DNA of 64,000 nt from Lachnospiraceae bacterium (GCA_022794265.1 JAAWEK010000021.1:1-64000), one strand, 5' to 3'. Shown: positions 34,798-44,079, numbered from the stretch's first letter. Translations and numbers: made by a program. The notes: a model not told the origin generated them from the sequence alone.

Positions 34798-35682
34798 CTA
34801 TTCTATATTTTGAATCTGTTCGCGAATTTTCTCAATCATGGTCTTTAATTCTATGCCCGTATCCGTTATCGCCAAATCCCCGGATTTTGACAGAATAGTG
34901 TTTGCTTCCCTGTTCATTTCCTGAGCAATAAAATCCAGTTTCCGTCCAACGGCTCCTCCCCGGGTCAGACATTCCTTCATCGCATCCATATGACTATCCA
35001 GCCGGACAATTTCTTCATCCACACAAACCTTATCGGAAAACAACGTTACTTCCATGGCTATCCGATTCTCATCAATCTGTGCATTTTCCAATAATTCCCT
35101 GACTCTTTCTTCTATCCGGTTTCTGTATTCTGCAATTATAACCGGTGAACGCTCTTCAATAAAAGCCACATATTCTTTCATGGTCTCCAGTTTTTCCAGC
35201 AAATCCGCTTTTAAATTCTCTCCTTCTGACTTCCTGCTATTCACAAATTTTCGAGCCGCAGCGTCAAATACGCCGGAAAGCAGTTCCAGCAGTTCCTCCT
35301 CATCTCCAGACTCCTCCTGCAACGTAAAAACTTCCGGACATCTGCCAATGACCGAAGCAGAAATATCATCCGGAACAGACAGTTCCTCTGTAATCTTTTT
35401 ATAATAATCTGCATACTCCTTTGCCAGAGCCGAATTATATCTCATTCCGGTATCCGCCTCTTTCAGACTCTTATACGTAATAAAAATGTCAACTTTTCCC
35501 CGCTCAATATATTTTTTCAGCAGTCCTCTGACCTTTACTTCAAAAAAATTAAGCTTTTTCGGCAGTTTGACATTGATATCCAAATATCTGTGATTCACGG
35601 ATTTCATCTCTATGGTTAATTTACATTCTTCGTCCGAATACTCCTCCCGGCCGAATCCTGTCATGCTTTTAATCGTTTCCAT
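34798..35682 (-). CDS. YicC/YloC-type endoribonuclease
   Basis: The 294-residue protein has the YicC N-terminal signature SMTGFGREEYSDEE followed by EMKSVNHRYLDINVKLPKKL. It ends with the DUF1732 domain (RLDSHMDAMKECLTRGGAVGRKLDFIAQEMNREANTILSKSGD). YicC-family proteins are single-strand endoribonucleases linked to stationary-phase growth. It is the first gene of the yicC-remA-gmk-rpoZ-rimO-pgsA row and diverges from rqcH. An extended -10-like TGATACAAT (35716-35724) lies upstream. Confidence 0.94.
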   Translation of the reverse strand: METIKSMTGFGREEYSDEECKLTIEMKSVNHRYLDINVKLPKKLNFFEVKVRGLLKKYIERGKVDIFITYKSLKEADTGMRYNSALAKEYADYYKKITEELSVPDDISASVIGRCPEVFTLQEESGDEEELLELLSGVFDAAARKFVNSRKSEGENLKADLLEKLETMKEYVAFIEERSPVIIAEYRNRIEERVRELLENAQIDENRIAMEVTLFSDKVCVDEEIVRLDSHMDAMKECLTRGGAVGRKLDFIAQEMNREANTILSKSGDLAITDTGIELKTMIEKIREQIQNIE

Positions 35683-35871
35683 GGATTATCCTTCAATATC
35701 TGTATATTTATGTATATTGTATCAGAAAAATTTCCAGCATTCTCCAATACCCAAATTACATACTTAGGCTTATTATAATCGATTTCCAAAATGACGTCAA
35801 GTTTTGCTTGAAATTAAAGCTTCTATCATATAAACTATTGTTACCATACTATTGAAACGGAGGATACTGTT

Positions 35872-37614
35872 ATGGCATTTGATGGAATAACCGTTGCCGC
35901 CATCGTTTCCGAGCTGAACCGTTTGTTAATTGACGGCAGGATTTTTAAGATTTCCCAGCCCGAAAATGATGAGCTGCTGTTAACAATAAAAAACAACAAA
36001 GAACAATACCGTCTTCTGATATCAGCTGGAGCGACCCTGCCCCTGATTTATCTTACAGATATAAATAAACCTGCTCCGCTGACCGCTCCCAGCTTCTGTA
36101 TGTTGCTGCGGAAACATATTAATAACGGGAGAATCGTAAAAATCTATCAGCCGGGACTGGAACGGATTATTCATTTTGATATCGAACACCTGAACGAAAT
36201 GGGCGATTTATGCCAAAAAACACTAATCGTGGAATTAATGGGCAAACACAGCAATATTATCTTTTGCGAAGACAACAGAATCATTGATAGTATTAAACAT
36301 GTAAACTTTCAGATGAGTTCTGTCCGGGAAGTACTGCCGGGAAGAAAATATTTCATACCAAAGGCAGATGAAAAACTTAACCCCCTGAACTGTACCCAGG
36401 AATCATTTATGAAAGCGGTCTTTCAAAAAAATCTTCCTGTTTCCAAGGCGTTATATACTTCTCTGACTGGTATAAGCCCCATTGCCGCCGAAGATATTTT
36501 AAGCATATCCGGGATTGATTCCGATTTACCTGCCAATGCCCTGAATGATTCCGAACAGCTTCATCTGTATCATATTTTTTCTCAATATATGGAAGAAACG
36601 GTTTCCGGAAATTTTACTCCCGTCATCTATTATAAAAATCAGGTACCAAAAGATTTTTCGGCTGTTCCGCTGACAGTCTATTCCGATCTGGAAAGCAAAA
36701 CCTTTCCTTCCATAAGCATGGTACTGGAACAATATTATGCTGAAAAAAATGCGGCCACCCGAATCAAACAGCGTTCTGCTGATTTAAGACAAATCGTATC
36801 TTCTGCCCTTTCCAAAAATTATAAGAAATATGATTTACAACTAAAACAGTTAAAAGATACGGAAAAGCGGGATAAATACCGTATATACGGAGAATTGCTG
36901 ACTACCTACGGTTACAGTGCCAAAGCAGGCGATAAAACCCTGCGCTGTATTAACTACTACGATGATTCTGAAGTCACAATTCCGCTGGATACCGAACTGG
37001 AACCCATGGAGAATGCCAAAAAATATTTTGACAAATACGGAAAACTAAAACGGACTTACGAAGCTTTAAGCCAGATTATACTGGAAACCAGACAGGAAAT
37101 CCAACATTTAGAGTCCATTTCCGCTGCTCTCGATATTGCTACCGATGAAAACGATTTAAAAGCCTTAAAAGAAGAATTGGTACAATATGGATATATCAGA
37201 AGAAAATCCGGCGATAAAAAATCAAAGTTTACAAATAAACCCCTGCATTTTATTGTAAATGAAACGACGCAAATTTATATCGGAAAAAACAATTACCAGA
37301 ACGAAGAAGTTACCTTTAAGATTGCCACAGGAAACGACTGGTGGTTTCATGCCAAAGGAATTCCCGGTTCCCATGTTATCGTCAAATCTTCTTTGGATGA
37401 ACTTCCCGACTCCATATTTGAACTAGCCGGAACTCTGGCTGCCTATTATTCCAAAGGCAGGCAAATGGAGAAAGTGGAGATTGACTATATTCAGAAAAAA
37501 CATGTTAAAAAAGTTAATGGCAGTGCGCCGGGATTTGTAATCTATCATACCAATTATTCCATGGTCTGTGCGCCGGCTTCTCCGGATGCACTGGGACTGA
37601 TTTCTGTAAAATAA
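35872..37614 (+). CDS. rqcH: NFACT-family ribosome rescue factor RqcH
   Basis: The 580-residue protein has the NFACT layout: an NFACT-N domain starting MAFDGITVAAIVSELN (residues 1-~190), an HhH segment, a long coiled coil (~280-440), and an NFACT-R domain with DWWFHAKGIPGSHVIVKS near residue 490. RqcH binds the obstructed 50S subunit and recruits tRNA-Ala to add C-terminal alanine tails to stalled chains. The residues matching the Bacillus D97-R98 motif read E97-R98 here. The older name, fibronectin-binding protein, reflects a secondary property. It has a strong site (GGAGG) and lies divergent from yicC. Confidence 0.93.
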   Translation: MAFDGITVAAIVSELNRLLIDGRIFKISQPENDELLLTIKNNKEQYRLLISAGATLPLIYLTDINKPAPLTAPSFCMLLRKHINNGRIVKIYQPGLERIIHFDIEHLNEMGDLCQKTLIVELMGKHSNIIFCEDNRIIDSIKHVNFQMSSVREVLPGRKYFIPKADEKLNPLNCTQESFMKAVFQKNLPVSKALYTSLTGISPIAAEDILSISGIDSDLPANALNDSEQLHLYHIFSQYMEETVSGNFTPVIYYKNQVPKDFSAVPLTVYSDLESKTFPSISMVLEQYYAEKNAATRIKQRSADLRQIVSSALSKNYKKYDLQLKQLKDTEKRDKYRIYGELLTTYGYSAKAGDKTLRCINYYDDSEVTIPLDTELEPMENAKKYFDKYGKLKRTYEALSQIILETRQEIQHLESISAALDIATDENDLKALKEELVQYGYIRRKSGDKKSKFTNKPLHFIVNETTQIYIGKNNYQNEEVTFKIATGNDWWFHAKGIPGSHVIVKSSLDELPDSIFELAGTLAAYYSKGRQMEKVEIDYIQKKHVKKVNGSAPGFVIYHTNYSMVCAPASPDALGLISVK

Positions 37615-37653
37615 AACAAACGTATTTTCAAAAATCTGTACGGATATGTCAAA

Positions 37654-37699
37654 CAGGCAACTGTAAAATTATAGCTAATTATAATTTTACAGTTGCCTG
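37654..37699. terminator. Perfect 20-bp stem between convergent rqcH and HD gene
   Basis: CAGGCAACTGTAAAATTATA and its exact complement enclose a 6-nt loop, 40 bp past the rqcH stop. Neither side has a long T run, so it is either a weak bidirectional terminator or another palindromic element. Confidence 0.65.
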
Positions 37700-37788
37700 T
37701 AGATTTAACGTCCCAAAAGAGTCTGATTTTTTGTCACAATATCACACTGACTGATATTTAAAAAACTCTATCCCATTCTTATACTTTA

Positions 37789-38370
37789 TCAAGGAATCTT
37801 TACATATTTCCCAATATTCGGTACAGCTCTGCGTACAGTTTCCATGGATTCTATCAACCCGCAATATTTATCTGCATACATAACCACAAATCCTTCCATG
37901 GTTTTTGGCGGTACCACTGTCAAAGGCCACATATGCTTCAATATGATGTCCTGCTCCACCCTGTTTAAATCAAAATATTTATTGGCATTGTTCAATGCCG
38001 CTCTCGGATGGGTCAGTCCATGAAAACGTTCTCCTGTTTCCTCACAATGTGTATGCCAGTCATATAAAAATAAATCATGCAGCAATCCGCCTCTGGCAGC
38101 GGAACGATAATCCAGCGAAAACCGTCTGCATATATTATAGCTGACATAAGACACCGAAAGACAATGCTCCATTGTGGTGGTACTGCCATGCTGGATATAT
38201 TGGTCCATCTGCTTAAACGGCTGGCTTGTCAATATATCATATACGCACTCCATGTACTGTTTATCTCTTAAGCACTGGCCCCGGTTTATCCATTTCTTTG
38301 ACTTCAGGCTTTTAATGATTTCCTTTCGGACTGCCTCATGGTAAAAAAAGTCTTCTGTTCTGTTTTTCAT
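37789..38370 (-). CDS. HD-domain phosphohydrolase family protein
   Basis: The 193-residue protein shows the metal-binding HD pattern: a first His in TMEHCLSVSYVSY near residue 66, then LLHDLFLYDWHTH near 93 and a later Asp in MYADKYCGL near 169. Such proteins hydrolyse nucleotides or other phosphoesters. The substrate is not evident, and there is no attached synthetase or receiver domain. It starts 34 bp after glgA with an AGGAAAGG site, so it probably shares the glgA transcript. Confidence 0.8.
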   Translation of the reverse strand: MKNRTEDFFYHEAVRKEIIKSLKSKKWINRGQCLRDKQYMECVYDILTSQPFKQMDQYIQHGSTTTMEHCLSVSYVSYNICRRFSLDYRSAARGGLLHDLFLYDWHTHCEETGERFHGLTHPRAALNNANKYFDLNRVEQDIILKHMWPLTVVPPKTMEGFVVMYADKYCGLIESMETVRRAVPNIGKYVKIP

Positions 38371-38404
38371 CTAACTAAATACCTTTCCTATTCTACCCGG
38401 AAAA

Positions 38405-39850
38405 TTACCATCCCAATAACCAGTTATATAAATTCTCATACTTTCTTGCTGAAGTTGTCCATGAGAAATCGGCTGCCATCGCACGGTCCACAATCTTATT
38501 CCATCCCCGTTTATCGTTATAGTATACATGTTTTGCATACCGGATAGCTCCCAGCATTTCATGGGCATTATAATTTGCAAAAGAAAATCCCGTACCGGTA
38601 CTCTCATATTGATTATATGGCTCAACCGTGTCCTTCAGACCTCCGGTTTCCCTTACAATTGGAATAGTTCCGTATCGCAGGCTCATCAACTGGCTGAGAC
38701 CGCATGGCTCAAACAGCGACGGCATAAGAAACGCATCGCAGGCAGCATACACCTTGTGAGACATATCTTCAGAATAATAAATATTCGCAGACACGCGGTT
38801 TCCATACTTCCAGTCATAATAACGGAACATATTTTCATATCGTTCCTCGCCAGTTCCCAAAATTACAAATTGCACGTCATCCGAACAAATCTCATCCATT
38901 ACACAGGCAATCAAATCCAGTCCCTTTTGATCTGTTAAACGGGATACCAGACCAATCATAAATTTATGCTGATTGACTTCCAGTCCCAGCTGCTGCTGCA
39001 AATCCGTTTTATTCTTCCACTTTTCTTTTCTGAAATTCACTGCATTATATTTAAACGGAATTCTCCAGTCGGTTTCCGGATTATATTCATTATAATCAAT
39101 ACCATTGACAATGCCGCATAAAGAATTACTCCTTGCCCGCATGAGACCGTCCAGCCCCTCACCAAAGAACTCAGTTTTAATTTCCTCGGCATAGGTATTG
39201 CTGACAGTTGTCACATAATCCGCATAGGCGATTCCGCCCTTTAACAGATTGGCATCATCATACACTTTCAACTTATCCGATGTAAAATAATAATCGGACA
39301 GACCACTGATTCCACGAATGGTTTTAATATCATATACACCCTGGAACTTTAAATTATGAATAGTCATGATAGACTTCATATTCTGATAAAATTCTCCGCC
39401 CCGGAAGCTGTCTTTCATATACACCGGAACCAGACCGGTCTGCCAGTCGTGGCAGTGAACGATATCCGGCCGGAATCCCACCACTGGAAGAATACATAAC
39501 GCCGCTCTTGAGAAATAAGAAAACTTCTCCAGATCAAACTTAATATCACCGTAAGGTTTCGCACCGCCAAAATAAGCTTCGTTATCTATAAAATAAAATG
39601 TAATTCCGTCATGTACCAGCTTAAATACTCCGACATACTTATTCTGATAGCCGATTTCCATATAAAAATAAGCAATAAACTCCAAACGCTCCGTAAAATG
39701 CCAAGGCATACTGAGATACTTTGGCAATACCACCCTGACGTCATATTCATTTCTGTCAAAATATTTTGGTAAAGAACCTACTACATCTGCAAGTCCTCCT
39801 GTTTTAATAAACGGAACTGCTTCAGATGCAACAAATAAAATATTTTTCAT
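38405..39850 (-). CDS. glgA: Glycogen synthase (ADP-glucose, GT5 family)
   Basis: The 481-residue glycosyltransferase extends alpha-1,4-glucan from ADP-glucose. The nucleotide-sugar motif KTGGLADVVGSLPK lies at residues 16-29. The C-terminal domain carries EPCGLSQLMSLRYGTIPIVRETGGLKD near 375, including the catalytic glutamate. Start 39850 follows an AGG that is the last part of a structured leader element; a longer open frame to 39925 would run through that element and is not credible. No glgC or glgD lies in the window. The glgA transcript probably begins near 40025. Confidence 0.96.
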   Translation of the reverse strand: MKNILFVASEAVPFIKTGGLADVVGSLPKYFDRNEYDVRVVLPKYLSMPWHFTERLEFIAYFYMEIGYQNKYVGVFKLVHDGITFYFIDNEAYFGGAKPYGDIKFDLEKFSYFSRAALCILPVVGFRPDIVHCHDWQTGLVPVYMKDSFRGGEFYQNMKSIMTIHNLKFQGVYDIKTIRGISGLSDYYFTSDKLKVYDDANLLKGGIAYADYVTTVSNTYAEEIKTEFFGEGLDGLMRARSNSLCGIVNGIDYNEYNPETDWRIPFKYNAVNFRKEKWKNKTDLQQQLGLEVNQHKFMIGLVSRLTDQKGLDLIACVMDEICSDDVQFVILGTGEERYENMFRYYDWKYGNRVSANIYYSEDMSHKVYAACDAFLMPSLFEPCGLSQLMSLRYGTIPIVRETGGLKDTVEPYNQYESTGTGFSFANYNAHEMLGAIRYAKHVYYNDKRGWNKIVDRAMAADFSWTTSARKYENLYNWLLGW

Positions 39851-39857
39851 ATCTGTC

Positions 39858-39956
39858 CCTATGCATATCGCAGACCCGGCTGCGATACTGCCCGACTTAA
39901 CAGTTGAAAGAAGGGCAGTCTGCACAATCCTTTCCTGATAAAATTTCTTTCAACCT
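39858..39956 (-). ncRNA. Structured leader element, copy 1 (glgA 5' UTR)
   Basis: About 99 nt that are strongly similar to 55229-55325. On the minus strand it opens with AGGTTGAAAG, which pairs with CTTTCAAC at 39903-39910. The hexamer CTGCCC (39918-39913) pairs with GGGCAG (39893-39888), interleaved with the first stem, so the two form an H-type pseudoknot. An 8-bp hairpin follows (TATCGCAG/CTGCGATA, loop CCGGGT). The element ends ATGCATAGG, and that AGG lies 7 nt before the glgA ATG as its Shine-Dalgarno. A conserved GGAAAGGAT lies in the first loop. It does not match a riboswitch class that I can recall. It could be a cis-regulator or a small repeat family. Confidence 0.65.
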
Positions 39957-40031
39957 TCCAAACATGCCATAATGGCACAAATATATAAAAAAGAGTTACA
40001 ATATCAGACAGTACGATTCACTATCGTTTAT

Positions 40032-40060
40032 ATTATAACTCATTTCTCTATTCTTTTAAA
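40032..40060 (-). promoter_or_regulatory. Probable promoter of glgA
   Basis: TATAAT (40037-40032) with a weak TTTAAA (40060-40055) at 17-bp spacing, about 180 bp before the glgA ATG. It would place the structured element within the transcribed leader. Confidence 0.5.
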
Positions 40061-40096
40061 GTAAAACATTATTCAATAACAAAGAAATCATTGAAA

Positions 40097-40906
40097 TTAT
40101 CCATTCTTGTATTCCAATCTGATTTTATCCGCAATCAGCGCAATAAATTCAGAGTTCGTAGGCTTACCCTTGCCGTTATTAATGGTATATCCAAACAGTG
40201 CATCGATGGTATCCATCTTGCCTCTGTTCCATGCCACTTCAATAGCATGTCTGATTGCCCGTTCCACTCTGCTCGGCGTGGTATTGTTTTTCATTGCAAT
40301 CGTAGGATACAGAACTTTTGTAATAGAATTTAATATCTCCATATCATTAATCGCCATGATAATGGCATCCCTTAAGAACTGATATCCCTTAATATGTGCC
40401 GGAACGCCTACTTCATGTATAATATTGGTCACGTCACTTTCCAGATTCCGCTCTATGTATTCCCTCTTATTTTCATAGGCATTAATCTTTCTCGGTTCAT
40501 GACTTTTACGGTATAGATTTGTCTTAATATGTTTAATCCTGTTTAAAACCATTTCATTGTCAAAAGGCTTCATAATATAATAACAGGCGCCCAAATCAAA
40601 AGCATCGTCCGTTATAGACTCTCTTCCCACCGCCGACAGAACCACAAAGGCCGGCTTTTTTTTCAGTGCATCTTCTTTATTTACTTTATCCATAACTGCC
40701 AGACCGTCCAGTTTCGGCATAATAATATCCACCAGAACCACATCTGGCTGTTTGGTGGTTATTACATTTACTGCTTCCTCTCCGTTTCTTGCCATGCCTA
40801 CCACTTCAATATCATCATCATTACTCAATATATCATTCAGCAGTTGCAGGATCCTTTCATTATCATCTGCTATAACAACATCTAATTTTTCCTTTATACA
40901 ACCCAT
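40097..40906 (-). CDS. spo0A: Sporulation master response regulator Spo0A
   Basis: The 269-residue protein has an N-terminal receiver domain: acidic pocket VVIADDNE at residues 10-17, phospho-Asp in [11 protein letters not shown] near 59, and Lys in IMKPFDN near 112. The Spo0A-specific C-terminal DNA-binding domain carries [20 protein letters not shown] near 218. Phosphorylated Spo0A starts sporulation. The AAGGAGG sits an unusual 13 nt from the ATG. A vegetative promoter and tandem 0A boxes lie upstream, consistent with autoregulation. It follows spoIVB in the standard order. Confidence 0.97.
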   Translation of the reverse strand: MGCIKEKLDVVIADDNERILQLLNDILSNDDDIEVVGMARNGEEAVNVITTKQPDVVLVDIIMPKLDGLAVMDKVNKEDALKKKPAFVVLSAVGRESITDDAFDLGACYYIMKPFDNEMVLNRIKHIKTNLYRKSHEPRKINAYENKREYIERNLESDVTNIIHEVGVPAHIKGYQFLRDAIIMAINDMEILNSITKVLYPTIAMKNNTTPSRVERAIRHAIEVAWNRGKMDTIDALFGYTINNGKGKPTNSEFIALIADKIRLEYKNG

Positions 40907-40956
40907 GTCTTCAATTTTTCCTCCTTATTATTTATTTTTTTACGCTTACATACACA

Positions 40957-40985
40957 ATTATATATTTTAAGCCATAATTTTGCAA
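40957..40985 (-). promoter_or_regulatory. Sigma-A-type promoter of spo0A
   Basis: TTGCAA (40985-40980), a 17-bp spacer and TATAAT (40962-40957), about 50 bp ahead of spo0A. Confidence 0.72.
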
Positions 40986-41004
40986 GTCCATTCTCTCGTA
41001 TGTT

Positions 41005-41021
41005 TTCGACATTTTCTGACA
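41005..41021 (-). promoter_or_regulatory. Tandem 0A boxes upstream of spo0A
   Basis: On the minus strand, TGTCAGA (41021-41015) and the exact consensus TGTCGAA (41011-41005) are spaced exactly 10 bp apart. They lie 20 bp upstream of the -35, which suggests direct autoregulation by Spo0A. Confidence 0.75.
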
Positions 41022-41035
41022 TATCTGATGTAAAA

Positions 41036-42286
41036 TTAATCCGAACTATTTTCACTAAGCATGGTCTCAATAAAGATTCCATAGCCCTTTGCAGGCTCTT
41101 TTACAAATACGTGAGTGACGGCCCCAATCAGTTTTCCATTCTGGATAATTGGTGAACCGGACATTCCCTGAACGATGCCATTGGTTTTGGATAAAAGTTC
41201 CGGATCCGTAATCTGAATCACCATTCCCTTGCTCTTTTCATTATTGGCATAATCCACACTGACAATTTCAATCTCATATTCTTCTACTTCATCCTGTAAC
41301 GCACATAATATTTTTGCAGGACCTGCTGTGACCTCCTGTTTCAATCCAATGGAAAGAGCAGGATACTGGCAGGATTTTATCAGATTTTTATCTGCTTTGC
41401 CAAATATTCCATGAGAATTATTGTCGGTTATCGTACCAATGATATTATCCGCTTCATACTCAATAGAGCCTAATAATCCACCGGGATTTCCGCTTTCTCC
41501 CTTCTTTATTCCCCATATATCAGCCATATACAGGGTACCATTTTCCGAACTCAGCAGTGCACCGGTATCCACATCACTGATTCCATGCCCCAATGCTCCG
41601 AATTCACCTTTTTCTGTGATATAGGTTAATGTCCCAATTCCCTGAGTATCATCCCTGACCCAGATTCCCAGTTTATATTCATCCTCTGCTGTTTGCACCG
41701 GAGTAATCCTGGTTTCCAGATAAGATCCGTTTCTGTTTAATCCCAGTATGATATCATCATTCCCATACTTATTCACCAAAAACATAAGCTGGGATTTGGA
41801 ACTGACTGTCTCTCCATTTAAAGAAACGATATAATCATCGGGTTTTACAATATTATCTGCCGGTTCATATTTCATTCCATCCATTCCGCCGATGGGACTG
41901 GTACCGATAATCATAACACCTTTGGTCTGCAGATAAATACCAATCTGAATTCCTCCCGGAATCAGTTTCTGGTTCCGGATTACATTGACTTCCACATCTT
42001 TAAAATGAATCAGTCCGAATAAATCGGCCTGAATCTTATATTCTCCGGCGGCTGTGTTCTGCAGCGCATGTCTGGACGTCTGAAAATCCACTTCCTGCAT
42101 TTCCTCTTTTTTAACCGTATACCGGACCAGAAGACCGGATTTCAGATTTGCTTCCGTTCCCTCGATAATACTGATTTCATCGGGAATCATTTCATCAATC
42201 ATATGATACGTAAAAAAGCAGGTAAATATAGTACTGATAATCAGCAGTCCTATCAGAATTCTCCTGTATTTTCTTTTTGCAGACAC
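41036..42286 (-). CDS. spoIVB: SpoIVB peptidase (sigma-K checkpoint serine protease)
   Basis: The 416-residue protein has an N-terminal membrane anchor (residues ~9-30), a PDZ domain (~100-190) and an S55 peptidase domain. The catalytic His is in GALGHGISD near 230 and the catalytic Ser in GMSGSPIIQNG near 380. SpoIVB is secreted from the forespore to trigger pro-sigma-K processing. The start is GTG 42286 because GGTGGAG lies 6-7 nt upstream. The longer frame to 42325 has no site. It lies between recN and spo0A as in other spore-formers. Confidence 0.95.
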   Translation of the reverse strand: MSAKRKYRRILIGLLIISTIFTCFFTYHMIDEMIPDEISIIEGTEANLKSGLLVRYTVKKEEMQEVDFQTSRHALQNTAAGEYKIQADLFGLIHFKDVEVNVIRNQKLIPGGIQIGIYLQTKGVMIIGTSPIGGMDGMKYEPADNIVKPDDYIVSLNGETVSSKSQLMFLVNKYGNDDIILGLNRNGSYLETRITPVQTAEDEYKLGIWVRDDTQGIGTLTYITEKGEFGALGHGISDVDTGALLSSENGTLYMADIWGIKKGESGNPGGLLGSIEYEADNIIGTITDNNSHGIFGKADKNLIKSCQYPALSIGLKQEVTAGPAKILCALQDEVEEYEIEIVSVDYANNEKSKGMVIQITDPELLSKTNGIVQGMSGSPIIQNGKLIGAVTHVFVKEPAKGYGIFIETMLSENSSD

Positions 42287-42370
42287 AAAAAACTCCACCT
42301 TTCCAAACTTTTTCAGGTTACACATTTTACCCGTAAAAATAGTTTATCCAGAAGGAGTTTTTACACACTG

Positions 42371-44065
42371 TTAAATGTTGCTATTCAGTTTTTTCATTTC
42401 TCTTGCATTTTCCAAAACCGTTTCCGTAATCTGGGAACCGCTTAACATTCTGGCAATTTCCGCTATAGATTCGTTTTCATTTAACCTATGAATGGCAGTA
42501 ATGGTTTCCCGGCGAACCACAGATTTTTCTATCAGAAAATGCATATCCGCCATTGCTGCAATCTGTGGCAGATGGGTAATACAGATAATCTGATGGACAT
42601 GGCTGATTTCCTTCATTCTCTCTGCCACCATCTGGGCAGTTCTTCCGCTGATTCCAGTATCTATCTCATCAAAAATCAATGTATCAATATTATCTTTGGA
42701 TGCCATAATCGTTTTTATACCCAGCATGATTCTGGAAAGTTCTCCGCCGGAAGCAATTTTTGCCAGTGAACGCAACGGTTCTCCCGGATTGGTAGAAATC
42801 ATAAATTCCACTTCATCGGTTCCATTCTCACTAAAATCCAGACGTTTGGAAAATGAGATTTCAAATTTTACATCCAGAAAATTTAATCCTTTTAAAACAG
42901 AAACAATATCCTTTTCCAGCTTTTTTGCCTGTTTTTTTCTTATTTCAGAAAGGATATCCGACAATTTCTTTAACTGTTGTTCCTTTTCGGCAGTCAGACG
43001 GAGCATCTCATTTTTCTGCTCCTCAAGATGAAGAAGTTTATCCAGTTTTTCTTTTTGTCTGTCCCGATATTCCAGTATTTTTTCAGTCACTTCCGACCGA
43101 TCTGCCAGATTGGCATACTTCTGCCGGAATTTATTTAACAAATCCAGCCGCGCTTCCGTTTCTACGGTCTGTTCTTCATCAAAAGCCAATTCCTCCACAT
43201 AGGCTTTGATATTCCGGTTCACATCCTGACAAATGGCTTCCAAATCCATAAGAGAAGACGCCAAAGATTCCAGAGAGGAATCCAGAGGCAAAAGACTTTG
43301 AATTAGCGAGGAAGCCCTTCCAATCTGCTCTGACGCTGAATAATCATTCTCATACCCGGTATATCCATAGACCTCGTTCATGGTTTCCAACAGCTGTTTT
43401 GAAGAGGACATTTTCTTATACAGTTCTTCCAGTTTTTCGTATTCTCCCGGCTGTAAGGCCGCTTCGTCGATTTCGTTAATCTCAAACTGGCAGAAAGATA
43501 TCTCCCGGTTTCTGGTTTCGTCATCCATGTCAAATTCTTCCAGAGATTTTCTCAGTTCTTTCCATTCCTTATACGTCTGCCGTACCTGGGATTTTACGTC
43601 ACCAGATGTCTTCTCTGAAAAATCATCCAGTATCTCCAAATGCCTGGACTGTTTTAATAATGACTGATGGTCATGCTGACCATGAATATCAATCAGAAGC
43701 TCCGTAACTTTTTTCAGATTTCCTGCGGTAAAACTTTCTCCATTGACTTTTATTAAACTTCTGCCATTCATAATTTTTCTGGAAATGATCACCTGTCCAT
43801 CCTCTTCAGTTTCAATTCCCTGTTCCCGTAATTTTTCCTTTGTCTCCCCATCCTGTATCTGGAATACCAGTTCCACCAGAGCTTCCTTTTCATCTTCCCG
43901 AATCATGTCTTTGGGAATTTTGCCACCCAGTGCAATAAGTATGGAACCGATTATAATGGACTTGCCGGCCCCGGTTTCTCCTGTCAGTATATTCATACCT
44001 TCATTAAAATATACATCTGCCTGTTTAATAAGGGCAAGGTTCTTTACATTTACATTTAATAGCAT
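42371..44065 (-). CDS. recN: DNA repair protein RecN
   Basis: The 564-residue SMC-like ATPase acts in double-strand-break repair. Walker A GETGAGKSI lies near residue 30. A long coiled coil (~150-370) is followed by the ABC signature SGGELSRIMLG near 445 and Walker B LIFDEIDTGISG near 472. Start 44065 has GGAGG 6 nt upstream; an ATG two codons earlier abuts the site. The upstream spacer from argR holds a nested palindrome and a possible small ORF. I saw no canonical LexA box there. Confidence 0.97.
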   Translation of the reverse strand: MLLNVNVKNLALIKQADVYFNEGMNILTGETGAGKSIIIGSILIALGGKIPKDMIREDEKEALVELVFQIQDGETKEKLREQGIETEEDGQVIISRKIMNGRSLIKVNGESFTAGNLKKVTELLIDIHGQHDHQSLLKQSRHLEILDDFSEKTSGDVKSQVRQTYKEWKELRKSLEEFDMDDETRNREISFCQFEINEIDEAALQPGEYEKLEELYKKMSSSKQLLETMNEVYGYTGYENDYSASEQIGRASSLIQSLLPLDSSLESLASSLMDLEAICQDVNRNIKAYVEELAFDEEQTVETEARLDLLNKFRQKYANLADRSEVTEKILEYRDRQKEKLDKLLHLEEQKNEMLRLTAEKEQQLKKLSDILSEIRKKQAKKLEKDIVSVLKGLNFLDVKFEISFSKRLDFSENGTDEVEFMISTNPGEPLRSLAKIASGGELSRIMLGIKTIMASKDNIDTLIFDEIDTGISGRTAQMVAERMKEISHVHQIICITHLPQIAAMADMHFLIEKSVVRRETITAIHRLNENESIAEIARMLSGSQITETVLENAREMKKLNSNI

Positions 44066-44079
44066 ATTCATCCTCCATT

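Noticed and set aside
39851..39925. N-terminal extension of GlgA read through the leader element
   Set aside because: The extra residues are coded by the structured element, match no glycogen synthase, and the better start at 39850 has a ribosome site.
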